Source: Trichostrongylus colubriformis
Taxonomy: Eukaryota; Nematoda; Chromadorea; Rhabditida; Trichostrongylidae
Length of the DNA stretch: 64,000 bases
Direction: 5' to 3'
Assembly: GCA_963978905.1 (NCBI GenBank)
Contig: OZ022256.1
Coordinates: 34,807,426 to 34,871,425 of the forward strand
Shown: one piece after another, positions 1 to 13,930 of the stretch
Layout of the letters: the number at the start of each line of letters is the position of its first letter
Position numbering within the stretch: position 1 is the stretch's first letter
Notes under the pieces: generated by a model
Seen by the model: only the letters and a program-made list of their open reading frames with translations
What the model was told of the DNA's origin: nothing
Database searches by the model: none
Translations under genes and position numbers: made by a program

Positions 1-328
1 GGAGAAGTCGACAAGTTAGGATTGGGTAGGGGCCAACCCATGTGTACGGAGCACATAAGTTCTAAGCCTCACTCCGCCTACCATGGCCGGGGCTTACGCC
101 GAAATCGATGGGTGCTTAAATTCATTTCCTCGCTTAGGTGCTAAAAATCGGGCGAGTTAGGAAAGGAGCTCGAGAAGCCGGGCAAGTAATGACTGGGTAG
201 GGACTGAACAAAGTGTACAGAGCACACAGGAAGCAAGTTAGGAACGTGCCTGGAGAGGACGGGCAGGTTAGGATTGGGTATGAGCCAACCCATGTGTACG
301 GAGCACATAAGTTCTAAGCCCTGCTCCG
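1..328. repeat. Direct repeats of about 75 bp
   Basis: Units starting near 8, 172 and 258 share TTAGGATTGGGTA...CCAACCCATGTGTACGGAGC. The first and third are close; the middle one is diverged. No protein family seen in the minus-strand ORF over it. Confidence 0.75.
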
Positions 329-1742
329 TCGTAATCCATAGTAGTACACCCACTTTGTTCTCAGTTACCGTTAAGAAGCGATGTGTTAGAGCAGGGTGGT
401 ATTTATCAGCATTCAGCTAGGGCCAGTGCTTCTTCTAGAACTGATACACGCATGTCTTCTCAAAGCTATGATCACTACAGAACGCCACCGAGCTCTCGGA
501 GAGACATCTCCAACTGCTGCCGTCCCTTTCAACGTGGCTCGACCCTCTTTGATTGTGGCTCACGCACTTGGATAGACTGTGGGAATGGAGTCTTATTTCC
601 CGGGTTTTTCGATAGTTCCGCTCCATCTTCCCAACTTTTGTACTACTAGTTCAATTTTCTTTGGAGGAGATTTGCCTTTAGTGGGCTGCGCTTATAAATG
701 AGTATGGTATCTCCTAGTTTCAACCTATACAAACCGCATATCACCCATACCAGGGCCTATCGATGCGCGCGGAGCACGCATGCGAAAATGGGCTCTCCCC
801 ACTGGCGGGTGGGCCGAAAGTTGCTCCCACCTTTCTAAAGCTTTATATAGACCATATATTAAAATATACATTATACGTTATATTTATAACATTTCCTTCT
901 ACATGAGTGCCGCTTGACTCTTTTCATGGTTTTTTACCAGAATTTATTACAAAACCACCGAAGAACAAGGAAAAGGCTTGATCAAGAAAAACGGCTTTCT
1001 TCAAAAAAAAAAAAAAACAAAGCTAGCAAGCCTCAGAAAACATAAATATTTCGTAGGAAAACCACGACTTTTGGTGACAGCAGCACAGCGGGACGGCTAA
1101 GAGTCGATAAGCCTTTCGAAAACCGTACGAGAGATGACACTCCATTCCTCCTAGATTGCATATAATCACATACCTTACACCGGTCAGCGCCAAAATAGTA
1201 TATCTAGTAAGGTAACTTCATCGGGGGTTTTTTTTTTATCATAGTTGCGCTCTTTTCCCGCTCTTTCGCTTGCTGCCCTTCATTGTTTCAGTTGTTTGGG
1301 TGCTACTGAAGGTAAGGGGCCAGTTGGTGGCGTGCAAGTGTTTCGACCAGTGTTCGAGGGGGTCAGGTCGCCACTTTTATGTGGAGGATAATTCATTACA
1401 GAAACAACGAAATTAACTGTATTATGGACTGTTACAGTAACTAGCTTCCACATTTATCACAGATCGTATCTGTTTTCACTAGGAAATTGTATTTAATGAA
1501 AGATGCCCAAACTTAATCATTTAAGTAACAAATATCCAACTTTACTACATATTTAACTTCACAAATATGTATCTGTCTTTATTCTTCGACGCTTATCTTC
1601 GAGATAAGTGGACCAGTCAGGTAGCCGAGATCTCGAAACTGGTGGTAAATCAATCGTCTCGTAAAGTAACCCAGCTCATGGGTTACCTGACTCCACACTA
1701 ATCACCAGAACACTTGCAACACACCCGGGCCAGAGCACTGTG
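329..1742. other. Intergenic, no gene seen
   Basis: No exon-like sequence, RNA gene or transposon end recognised. The short ORFs at 383-649 have no family motif. Confidence 0.6.
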
Positions 1743-1751
1743 CCCTTCGTC

Positions 1752-1985
1752 GGGTGTATACTATGCCACGATTTCGCACGAAGACGAGGGGCGTGCAACG
1801 CAGTGCGTGCGAGCTATGCGTGTCGCGGTATTGGGCCTTCGAACGAATACAAGGTAATGCTAGAGGCGCAACACGCAGTTGATTTGTAATCGCTTGGAAC
1901 CCAACAACATGACGCCTTTAGCTCGTCCGCATTGCTTCGCTTGCGACATGCCGCGGTGCGAAATCCTGACATAGGGGTGCACACT
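1752..1985. mobile_element. MULE-type MITE, GGTGTATAC family, copy 1
   Basis: The target duplication CCCTTCGTC flanks it at 1743-1751 and 1986-1994 (9 bp). The ends are GGGTGTATAC and the inverted AGTGTGCACC. The interior contains GCGAGCTATGCG and GCGAAATCCTGACAT, shared with other copies of this family in the window. Confidence 0.85.
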
Positions 1986-1994
1986 CCCTTCGTC

Positions 1995-3097
1995 CTAACA
2001 CTATGGATAGAGCGCAGAGAAGTCATAGCGCCAGCCGGATCAGGTTCGAATTCTGCATAAAAACGGTTCTTATGATGCAGGTTTTTTATTCATCCTATAT
2101 TAGCCCAAGCCTGGGGGTTTCCTTTCTCTGACTTGGGCAAATACGCGGAAGTGGTTGTTCAGTCTAGTTGAAGCGTCCGTAATATACTAATGGAAGAATA
2201 ATTTAATCGTTTTCTCAGTTATTTTGCTGTACATAAAATAACCTTAAGAGTGCCTGTAAGCAAAAACCATGCGCCACTGATGCTTTTGTCGAGTGCTCCC
2301 TCCTAACTCGTTTAACATTTCCATAAGTGAAGTCAATTTCGCCTGTGAGTCGGCCCTCCTGAAGCGTGCAGTTCGAGGTAGAGCGCGCTAAAATCACGAT
2401 AGCGCCTCAAAGGCACGTTTTTCAACGCGATATTCATTTACATAATAATGTTTCAAAATACCCTTTCCTTACTTGCCTCCCTCTCGGTGTCTGCCTTTAA
2501 AGGACAATGGCCGCAGTGTGGGTTGTCCAGTGAGCGGTGATGGACCAGCAAAAAGATTCTCTGCCGGCGATGGTGACCCCAGCTTCACGAGCGATTCCGC
2601 TGACCACATGCGCAATACGCACATGCTGTGCAAACAGATTTCATCACATCTATTCAAGGCGACGACGGATTTCCACATTGGCGCGGTGCACTGTTAAGAG
2701 CAGCGACAACACCTGCACTATCGAAAGCAGATGCTACTTGCTACCGTACCTTGAGCAGGAACACTCTAAGAACATCATGGCGGCCGCCAGACGGCTGGCT
2801 CGATGACTCACCATCTCGGGCGGTGGCAGACGACCAGAGTTAGATAGGTTAGAGACGCAGCGATGGTGCGCCCCATTGATCTGTCCGTGCGGAGAGAAGC
2901 GGATTACTCCTGTTGTTCTTGAGTGTTTATCGATTTGGTTGTAGTTTCGTTCACGTAATCGATCCCTTGCAGGTGTCAGATAGACCTGTCGAGTGGTCGT
3001 TGATGCGCTTTCGGTCCCAGCGGCGTTTTGTTTCTCGGTTGTTTGTCCTCATCAGCGCTTCACAGCTGGTCACGTAATAATTCCCTCCAATCACTTC
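1995..3097. other. Intergenic, no gene seen
   Basis: Overlapping ORFs at 2469-2843 lie in GC-richer sequence but carry no motif and conflict with each other. No element ends found. Confidence 0.55.
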
Positions 3098-3103
3098 AAG
3101 CTC

Positions 3104-3348
3104 GGGGTCAGTTCAAGTCGGGGGGGGGAGGGGGGGGGGGGGGGGAGACGCAACTTTGCGTCAAATTTTCTTCAACGTCAAAGCTTCTTTCCCTCCCTAG
3201 GCTCAGGCTAAAACAGATGAGACCTATGCTTTGAAAGATGCTTTTTCATGTGGAAGAGGGGATATCAATTTTAGCCTAATCCTAGGGAGGGAAAGGAGCT
3301 TCGACGTTGACGCAAAATGGCGTCTCCCCCCCGACTTGAATTGACCCC
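3104..3348. mobile_element. Foldback MITE with G-run arms
   Basis: Inverted ends GGGGTCAGTTCAAGTCGGGG and GGGGTCAATTCAAGTCGGGG are followed by further inverted sequence around TTTCCCTCCCTAGGCT. AAGCTC flanks both sides (3098-3103, 3349-3354). The left arm has an expanded G tract (3120-3146). Confidence 0.82.
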
Positions 3349-4179
3349 AAGCTCGTCCACTTTATGAACCTAGTCATACAATGTGCGCTACTTGCATACT
3401 TCTTTATTCTTACCTGATCAAGCACGGTGCTGAAGTTTTAGTCTCCCCAAATCGGCCGGTTCCCTAATTTCCACGCATTTACGCACCTTCTTTGCATGCA
3501 TAAAAGAACGTATTTTTGGTTTTTGGAGAGTACCTCTACCGCATTGGCCTCACATTTTGAGGTCGCAGTTACACTTTGCAGCTATGTGATCTTCAGTTTC
3601 TGCAATTTTCCGATTTTCGATTCTGCAACATTCCCGACAGTGGTTCTGAGATTTTAACTCTGCAACAGTGGTCGAAATACCGGAGCTTCGGTATCAGCTT
3701 TTCCGGAATCTTTCCTTTCCAGGCTTAGGTGCAATCCAGACCCCTGGCTCACAATTTTTGTTCGTGTCGTCCTCACGCTATCATTGTCTTGTTTCGGTTG
3801 TGGTAGAGTATGGCATATCCTTGATGCGGTCTTAAGTATGCCAACTATATGCGGTGTTTTAAATAGCAAATGAAAAGAGACAGTGCGAGCCACCGTGTCT
3901 CCCTTGTTCTTACCGTTACCCTACCTTTATCCTATGGCTACACTCTGATGGGTTTTTGGGAGGATAGAAGAGATTTTTTGAGCGTTTTTTGTGGTTTTTT
4001 TTTTGCCCTCTGTCTTATCACCTGAAAATATTGGTTGTGCATCATCGTTTTTGGTGTTTGTGAAAGTGCACCTCTACCGAGCGTTGTCCGTCTTCTTTTT
4101 AGCTCATGAGAGAGTGCAGTCAATATCGTGAGGAGTTCTTGTGCATTGTGTGACTTTTGATTCTTTTAGGGGTAAAAGC

Positions 4180-7100
4180 ATGGCAGATCTCTTCAATAAA
4201 CACATCAAAAAGGCGACTTCAAGAACGAAGGAAAAGGTTCGTTCTCTTCATTAGCTTCCTACGTATCCTGCAAGATTTTTCATTATGTACATAATAGTAC
4301 TCTTTTCTTTTTTACCCGAGGCAAGTGAGTTAATCAAGGACTAGTCAATGATGATAGTTCAACAAAGAATTAACACGCAAAACAAAAAGTGCTCTGGCTG
4401 CCCATGGGGCAACATGCGGCTTTTCACCGTTTTAATATGGAGACATCGATCATCGGTTGGTTCTCGAGTTATCTGTTTATGTTGACAAGCGCTATCAGAA
4501 CTTTTAATGCTTGGAACCAATGAAGATGGTCGAATCCTCGAAGGGATCACTAGGAAATGTAGTACTCATTGAGGAGTCGAGGGAAGTCGACACTAGCGAA
4601 ATATCTATCCTCTCAAGTACTGTCATGGTCTTAGTACAGGCTCCATTCGATGGCCTCAATACGACATCAGTCCAGCTATCTAATCTAGATGTTGCTTGTA
4701 ATCAGGCGTGTGGAAGACTTTCTGGCTCTCGCTTTCCAATGATTCGATAAGCAGAACCCTTACTTAATCCTCTTTATGCCGCTAACATGGTTAGGCGTCG
4801 GGTAGTGGATTGTGCCTTCAATCGAGAAAGCTCTTGATCGGTGAACCGTCGTACCGATGAGAGCTCATTACGTAGAAAGATGGGGAGCATCTCCGCACCC
4901 AGTACACCATCTTGATACAAACATTTGGGCACCAATGGTTTGAAATTTATTGGTTTGCTCGACCACTGTTTCCATTGTTTTTCTAGGTGGAAGAATTTTT
5001 AATCCCTTTCCTCGCGCGGTTCTGGTCCATTTCTCCATTGCTGAAGAGAAATCAGTCGACCACTGTTTCCATTGTTTTTCTAGGTGGAAAAATTTTTAAT
5101 CCCTTTCCTCGCGCGGTTCTGGTCCATTTCTCCATTGCTGAAGAGAAATCAGTCAGATAACCTTCAGGCATTCCGTGTGTGAAATGATGTATGCTGAATG
5201 ATTTTGTTTTCAATCCGTTAGAACTGAAGCACCTCTTCTTTGCAGATCTCAGGTACTTTAGCCTCCCTTAACTCAAGAAATTTCCCTTCCAAGCGACCAC
5301 GTTTTGTTCATGTTATGCCTAAAGTAGCGCGTGGAGGCTTGTAGCAGCAGCTATAGGTGATTTCGTCTGCTGCATAAGGAGTTCACACTGTAAGGCAATG
5401 GCGACTGATTAGTAATGGAGAAACTAGCGCCTGTTTGATCCAGGAATTAGAGATTATAACGCGTGATGAAATGTAAATCGCCGTCAACAAAGAACCGATC
5501 ACTTTTTCTGCTGCACAGCTGTAGAATGTTGACGAGTCGGAAGTCAGTAGCAAAACAAATGTTCAAGTGTTGCCCTGCACTGCGGAGTCTTCTTTTTTGT
5601 TTATATGCTCTTATGTTTTGAGTTTGGGGATCAGCAACTCTGCAAAACTCGAACGGATGTGTATTATCGATGAAAGATCTTTTATTCCATATTATTCTGA
5701 TATAATGGATCTGAATGCACGCGATGACGTAATCTGTTTCAGTTGGTAGTTGTTACCATTTATTCCATGAGTTCAAAATATTTTGTAGTTGTTGCCTTTT
5801 ATTCCATGAGTTCAAAAAAATTACTGGTATGCGAATCCTTTTTTATTTTCTGAAATATCGGTCTCAGGCCAGTTCACTCAACTCATGCTTCCAATTTTCT
5901 TGCCTTTCACATGGAACCAGTTCTTTTGTGCGTTTAGCGTTTTTTTGGCTGAGCACTGAATTGCGCTGACAATGTTCATGAAGTAGATTAAGAGCGCACA
6001 TGTGGAACATAGTTTGCCTGAATCTTACTGAATTTTTCAACCAGTTTTCTGTGGGAACTGTTCGATATCGGTGGATTCTCTGGCAAACTTTGTTTTAATA
6101 CGGAAACAGGTGAGAGTGAGAGAACGACAGGGGTATCATACTAAACCAGCAGAAATTGAAGGATTGCACCTTGCACCGATGGGTGTCCTGTTGCTCCATG
6201 CTCTCACGCTTGACCTTATAATCATGAGCTTGGCGACAAGTGTGACTAGCGTAGTGGTGAATTCGAAAGCGATTTCACCAAAGGTCATACATCCACCTTG
6301 GATTTGAGGAGTTTTCGATCTTTTTTTTTGCACGCTTTTTTTCTAATCAGGGTGGTGATTTTTGTAAAACCGCGACCAATTTCATTATTGGCTTATTTTC
6401 ATTTTCATTTTTTGGTTTTCCAAATATTAGGAATATGCCTTTTTCGGGCTATTCTCATAGAAATGCTTATGTTTGACGTAAGTGTTAATCTCAGTGAATG
6501 TTTCTCATAATTATGTCCTGTTTGTTTTTATAATATTTCTGTTGCAGAACGGATACTATAGTCAATTTTTTGCTTGTTAACTGTTTTTCTTACAGCTGCT
6601 CGAGGGCATCGGCAAGGCTAAGGCCACTCAAGATGAGACATTTGACAGTCATGCTGCAAACCTTTACAAGCAAAGTAAATCCTGTGAACGGCTCTACAAG
6701 GACGTAAAAGTAAGTGCCGTAGTTTTGTGATGTTTTTTGTTGCACACCCTTTTTCACTAGTTTGTCTACGTTTTCGAATACGTAGCACCAACATTAACAT
6801 ATTGTGTGCTTTATTGAGAAGTAATATCAGCTCAACTCTTTGGAATGAAGTTATGATTTGGTAGGAGGTAACGGCGGTGAAGCTGGACGTGATATTTTCT
6901 GGCCGTCGTTCCGCTCTAGGCGATGTGACGTGCAGAATATCATCAGTTATTGCAATGGTAAAGCAGCATAATCATAAGCATAAGCAGCTGGTTTCGCAAC
7001 CTCCATAGACCGCCATCAGCCTTCGCGTTATTTCGGTGTTGCGGCTCCGCACGCGAGGTTTCAAAATCGCAAAAACGCGAAATCGCAAAGTCTCGAGGCG

Positions 7101-10100
7101 GTCATAGTGGTACAACGAAGTACGCTCTCAGAGATCTAGGCGAGTAGGCTGCGAAGTATTAGCAAGCGGCATAGCGTTCGAAAGCAGGGTAGAAGTTGAC
7201 AGAGAAATACAGCATGGTTGACTATGGAAAGAGGGTGTAGAAGTTTTCTATGCGCCTCGGCAATGCAAAGTTGAGTGAGCCTCAACAATGATGGATAGCG
7301 TGTAAATTGTTCAGTAGCTAGCCAGTTGGCTATGATCAAATGTTTAACTTTCAGGCATATTCCGCTGCAGTGAAAGTGCTTTGTCAAGCTGAGAAGGCCC
7401 TTCATGATACTATCAGGGAATCTTATGAAACAGAATGGCCAGATCGAGAGCAATTAACAGCTCTTTTAGATGTATTGTTCTTAGTATAGTAATTTTCGAA
7501 AGCTTCAGCGTGTTTCCTATATTTTCCAGAATCTCGAAATCCAATCTAATGAAATGGAGAAGGTGGTATGTGAAGATCTGCCCCAAGCTGTTTCTAGTTA
7601 CGTTGCACAGTTTCCTGAATTGAAGAAAAAGGTATTGTTTTATATACTTGCTGTGGAGATGATTAATTTGTTAAATTCGCTTTTCGCTTGAAGACGGCAA
7701 TATTAGCACGAACCAGTTAAGCATTTATAACGCCCTCTATAGAATGGTTTGTAGGGCCAGATGTGGGTGTGATTTTATCAACCATCGATTTGGATTCAAG
7801 TCATGCGCCGACCTGTTTTTCAAGTTTTACAATTTTGAGAATCTCTCGAGGTAGCTTCGATGTACGGAGTGCACTAAAAGGTTTTTCCCAAGTGCTCCCA
7901 TCGTAGACCATTGAGTTATTCGAATCTCATCCAGTTCCTGTAATTTTGTTTCTGTGTTCCTACCCTTTACATGCAAAATCATGTTGTCTTCAAAATATCT
8001 GAAACCGCTTTTCAAAACATGTATCCTTAGAATCATTGTCACTTCCAGCTTTTATGATAGAATGTGGTATAAGTGCGGTCGGACATGTAATTGCCTCAGG
8101 TATCGTATTTTCACTTGTGGTTCCCGCATATTCATTCTAAAGTTTGACTTCAATTTGCCCCCCCCCCCCCATTTCCTTAGATGTGACTTATAATGAGATT
8201 GCTAATAACGAGGGTCTTATGATGATTGGGTGCGCTTGTAATGTTCACTGTGAATCATAACACGTAATAGTATAGTTACGAAATTCATTGTCCACAGTGA
8301 GGCGCTTTGGCGCTCTCGAAACGGAAGACGTCGTGTTTAGTGAAGAGTGAGCAGGTTTTAGCATAAGTTGCTTTCATATAAAAGAAATATTCATCATACG
8401 CAACACCGTTTCAAAGTGACTGAACTACGGTCCAATCTGGCATGTTTAGTTTTTGGGTGCTTCGTAGTCACTATGGAGAGGAGAAACAAGAGCAGGGTAC
8501 AAGGGGGAGGGAGGGGAGGGAGGGATAGAGCACGTCGGATGTCTTCTAACTGCAGTTCAGTCTGGTAAAAACACCACAATCGTGCTCGATACCAAGAATG
8601 TGTTGTGAATAGCTTTACATAAGATGCAGTTGTTATTCACACTCCCCTACATTGGAGATGCGTTTTTAGTGCAATTTCATGCACCGTTTTACTTGTTTGA
8701 TTGGCTTTATCAGGTGGAGTAGTCGCTCGGATGCAACTGTCCTTACTTTCTCTACTATTTACCTCTTGGTGCAACTGAGAACTGGTCCGCCAAGTACAAC
8801 GTACAACAACACCAAATATTTGTTCTCCTATCGGCGTCATTCTGTTCGAAGTAGGGAGGGCAGTAAAGTTAGGACCATATTGAAATCAGTTGTAGGGGTG
8901 CAGCCGTGTTATTGCGTAGGCGATTTGAGGTTTCTCAACGTACCACCGCTTTTCTCTGATTCATCTGCGACTTCGAAGTCTTATGAAGCAACGAGTGGGA
9001 TGATTCTGCCATACACTGACTATGAAAGTGAGTGCTTAAAGCGGCAGCGAAGAGGATATGGGATGAACTAGCCAGACACTCCATGGATCAAGGATTGGTA
9101 TTTGTCCTGAAATCTGATATGTGAAAATCTAGAACTAGAAATACGAATTTGACCAATTGTGCTCTCATTGCCTCATTTAGGTCGATAAGAGAGGAAGGAA
9201 ACTGGTTGACTACGATCACGCAAAGCATACATACAGCTCTGCCAAAGCCTCGAGTAAAAAGGTGACAATTTCAAGTACTATTGTCTGCTACTATTCATAC
9301 AGTCCATACCGCAGCGCTAGACAGGGCGTGGCCTACGGATTTGCGTGAAAGTCTATAAAACTCTCTGGCCCCGCCACACACTCTCATTCAAGACTGTGGC
9401 CACGCCCTGCCTAGCGCTGTGATGTGGACGAACGATAGCTGTAACCAATATTAACATTGCGATTGCAGGGTGAAACAGATCCGAAAGTGGCCAAGGCTTA
9501 CACCGAGCTGCAGCAGGCAGAAACCTTATATAAAGAGATCAATAATGAATTGTTAGAGGTGTGCTTATTCGCTCTTTGACCTGTGCTCAGGTATTCGGTC
9601 TTTTGAGGAAAATGCGATATTCGTATGTAGTAACATTTCTATCGAATAATCAGGACGGAAAGAAAATGGATAGAGCGCTGTTCTTCACCTGGTCTTATTT
9701 TGCCCTCCACCCATTTGACCTAGACTTATGAAATGTGGCTATTAGTGCAGTTTGACCCACAACATGTATTGCGAAGGCCATTCATGTTTGAGTGAGTCTT
9801 TTTACCCATCTACAATATTCTCATGCAGAAAATTTTCCGCAATCAGTATAGCAACGCACCCGCGTGAGTACAGTATCATAGGCTTATCGACATTTGTTCA
9901 AGAGATGAAGCATCACTTGCTAGATTTTGTGTCTGAGTCAACGTCGACATTTATATTTCTCTAGGTCCTCTTGCTATTATAAGCACGATTCTTACGCTCC
10001 TCGTTTTGCGCGTTTCAGTTCAGGTACATCAGCGTCACTGTTTAAACCGTTCTGTTTTCATTGTAGATCAGACTTTCCTCAGCTCAGCAGTTTCCTCACA

Positions 10101-13100
10101 AGTTCGCAGCACCCGTTAATCTGTATGCACTTCTGCTAGCAATGTATACGGACGATAATCCAATTTGCCGGCAAACATTTACTCTCGAAAGCGAACTATG
10201 TCTGCAAAAACCGAACTCAGCTTTTTTGATACAATCTGCAATGCGGCCATGAACAGCCTATATGTTGGATAGTTGACAGGCAGAATGTGGAGGACACCAT
10301 GTGGATTCTTCACGGCTGCCAGTGCTCGCGAGCCAAGCGATTCTCTGCCGTCATTTTTACGTTATTGTTTTGCGTAGTACTAGCAGCCATGAAAGCTAGA
10401 ATAATAAAAAGGTAGTAGCGAGATTTTTGGAAGAGCCTGTATTCTAAGTTCTTGGAGCTTTAATCCTCGAGAGCCCAAAAGGATACGCCACATAGCTGAC
10501 TGATGGACAAATACACAAAAGAAATAGGAAGAACCTGGAATAACGACTTCTAATTGGCGATGATTTGAAGACTATCTTTCATTTCTATTAGTAGCAAGCT
10601 TGGCGTAGGGAAATTACGGCGAAGCACGACCCCGTCAGATGGCTGATGCGTTGTATTGAAGGGGAATCTCAAGAGAAGGTTGTCGATCGAAAATGAGGGT
10701 ACCAAAATATTATCGAACCTTCTTTTTTTTTAGAAACTGCCCGACTCACTAACAACCTTAGCATGTGGGACCTCAGTTATGATCCTGCCCCTTTTTCCAT
10801 TCCAGAATACACCCCGGGGGGGGGGGGTTTCATCCCAGGCTTGACCCCGTGACAGTGCACTAATCCATTGGGCAGATTTTTGAAGTTTAGCGAAATTTGC
10901 ATTGGTTAAGTTTCTACTTTTCTGTTTCCTTCAATTTTATCTACGTTCAGATACTCCCAGCGACCTACGATAGTCGCATTACATTTTACGTTGACACGTT
11001 GCAATCTCTATTTAACTCACAAAGTGTGCATCAATCAGAATGTAGCAAAGTAAGCTTTATTGTTTTAACTGTTACTCCAAAAGCAATCACACAGCCACGT
11101 CCTCAATTTCCAAAACCTCCATTACAGCTTAACAAGCAAATTGTTACTCAATTGGATCGTCTTGGTGAGTCCATGGATTACCTTCGAGTCGCGCGACCGG
11201 AACCTCGACCGTCCACACCAACTGATAGCGTGACAGATGTGTGTTCTTGAGATGATCACTTCGCTCTTATACGTAGAAATATCCAGCTAGGGCTATGAAA
11301 CTTATTGCGCTTTCATATCATCACTTTCCTGTTATTTTCTTTCAGATGGGTTCGCACAGATCCACTCCATCCCCAGCTCCAGCTCCTCCCCCAGCTACGC
11401 CTGCGTCGTTAGCAGATTCAAGTTCTGGTCAGGTAGCAGCTGCTAACAATCCGTTCGACGAGGATAATGTGGAAGAAACTTTTGAGAACAAAATATATCC
11501 GGTATGTGATCAGTTTCAAGTGGTGTGTCTGACGTGGAAGCTTTCCGGTCATGACGCGCTTTCTAAAAGCGTGTTTTTGATCGTGTGGGACATGGTGTGA
11601 AACATATAACCGATCTCCCTTCATGCTAAAGGGCCCTTCGGATCAAAAAAGGGTTTGGTGGTTCCATCCCCACTGAGAACAAGTTTATGCAGAATTGGAT
11701 CTCAGGTTTCGGTCAGTAAACATTTGTGTCAAACAGTCATTCTTTAAAGAGTGCCAGAACGCTCTCCATTTTGATTCTCAACGAATTCGACCGACCAATT
11801 TTTTTGAACCTGCGAGCGTTCAATAGTGCACGAGCGAGGCATTCTTGCGGTGACTGGATTTCATATGGTGCCCAGAAGATCGAACTGCCTCCAAAGACAG
11901 ATTTCCAGCTGGGTCGGAAGTTTCACCCAAAATCGAAAATTAGTACTGGGCATGCCCCTTCACTGCACATTCTACGAAGAAGACGATAACATTTAGGAAA
12001 TCCCAACCATTTTGTGTTTGGTGCTGGTTAGGTGACGTTATAGCGATGGGCGCCTATTTTGTGCATATTCTGCTGATTTGTAATTGCTTTCTTCAAATAG
12101 AAAAGGTGCTATACTATATGTACCCGTGGCCGAATTTCCTCGCGAAATTAGGTCTAAATTTAGATTTGTGTATAAATGTGCACCCAGGGGCTGTTGACCC
12201 CTAGAACACGAGTATTATACTCATTCAGCATGAAAACGCGAATTTCGAGCGCTACGGGCCCTTTCGCGTTCAAAAAAGTTCGTTACGAAATTTGCTGGAA
12301 ATTCGTAATAAGAGTACATCTGTCACGCTGTGAGCGCAAATCACAGTCATTTGCTTGAATAGACATACATGACGATGGAACGTGAAGGCAAAAAATGCAA
12401 AAATTCACCATGAGCGGGTCCAAACCACGAACCCACCAATATTATTTGCTCGAGGGCTCATCGTCGTATCCAGCAGGCCCTTCTATCGCTGCAGCATGCC
12501 TTTAGGAAAGGTCATGGAACTTCTACGCGCTTTTAGTACATGCTATAAGTAATGCTTCATTTCTCTTCTTTGTTTTGGATGTGCATAAAAACATATGCTC
12601 AAAGCTCGAGGTGAATGCTTACAGTAAGTGAGTTCTCACGTTAACAACCGCTCCGTCTACACTTGTCTGGCGCGAGGATCGCGCGTTTTTTTCGCATGCT
12701 AACGGCGTAGGGCCACGCTGCTTCGGAACAGCTTTCTTCTTGAAGACTTTTTGTTGTTGTTTCTTTCGAGTTGCAGTTGTGCAATGATCCTTAGTTAAGA
12801 CGTAGACACCATAACTGCGCTGGGATCCGACAACGTATGAATATTCTTTCCTAGCTAGAATTATTTGAAGTTACAATGCTATTTAATGTATAATATTAAA
12901 TGAAATGATTACAAATTCCGGTAAACTCATATTGAATGAAATGATTACAAATTCCAGTAAACTCATTTTGTTTGATAATATAGTATGGTCCAGCATTGCC
13001 TTTACATCGATTGGTTACGGTGTAAGTCCAAAAAGTGTGCACACTGCCAATAATTCGCTCATATATTTGTATTAGCTTGTCCCAAAAGTCTTGTAGGATT

Positions 13101-13899
13101 TTTTTCGACCACCATTTTTCATTATTTTTTCTTCCAACGAACAACAATTAGGCAACAAAGTATCCACCATTGTTATCGATAACACTATCGACCTCATAGG
13201 TAAATCGTTGATTCCCTCCTCCCGGAACCCTGGGTTCTGGGAGTCGATGAAGTCAGCGATCGCCTTTGCAAACATGTCATAATCAACGAATTTTCTCTTG
13301 GCCAGGAAGGATTCAAGAGGATGGGTAAGGTGATAGTCAGATGGGGCAATGTCTGGAGAGTATGGCCTGTAGGGCAGGACATTCCAGCCGAGCTCGTGTA
13401 GCTTGGCCTGGGTACTTTTCGTGAAATCAGAGGGGGCGTCGTCATGGGAGGGTGACCGCGGACCTTGACCGCGGAACTTTTTTGGAGCTTTTCTCGAACA
13501 GCGCTGCTGGAGCTGGTGGGTGCATACGGTAGCGGTAACTGTCTCACTTTGTACCAGCTCCTCATGGAAAAGCATTCCTTCAGCGTCGCAGAAGTAGCAC
13601 AATCCTGAGCGTGGTTTACTTCCATGTCAATCTCGCCGTTGCTGAAGCTGATGAACCAACGGCGCATGTCTGGTAGCTCACACATCTCCTGCCCGATGCA
13701 GCGCTTATGGAGTGGCAAGCTTCCGTCGTTCTGGTGCCGCAAGACCGTTCATAGTAGATGACACCGCGACTTGGGTGGGTATCGACAACGGGCATTGTAG
13801 CTCTCTCTACGGGATCTGGTGGGTCATTATATACTTTCCTAGAAAGCTTAGAGAACGTTCTACCATCCTACTATATATAATTCGCTTAGTATGTCTGTC

Positions 13900-13930
<31 letters not shown>

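Noticed and set aside
2038..2050. Box-B-like GGTTCGAATTC
   Set aside because: No box A or tRNA fold upstream.
2993..3234. ORFs with poly-glycine
   Set aside because: Translation of the expanded G tract in the foldback MITE.
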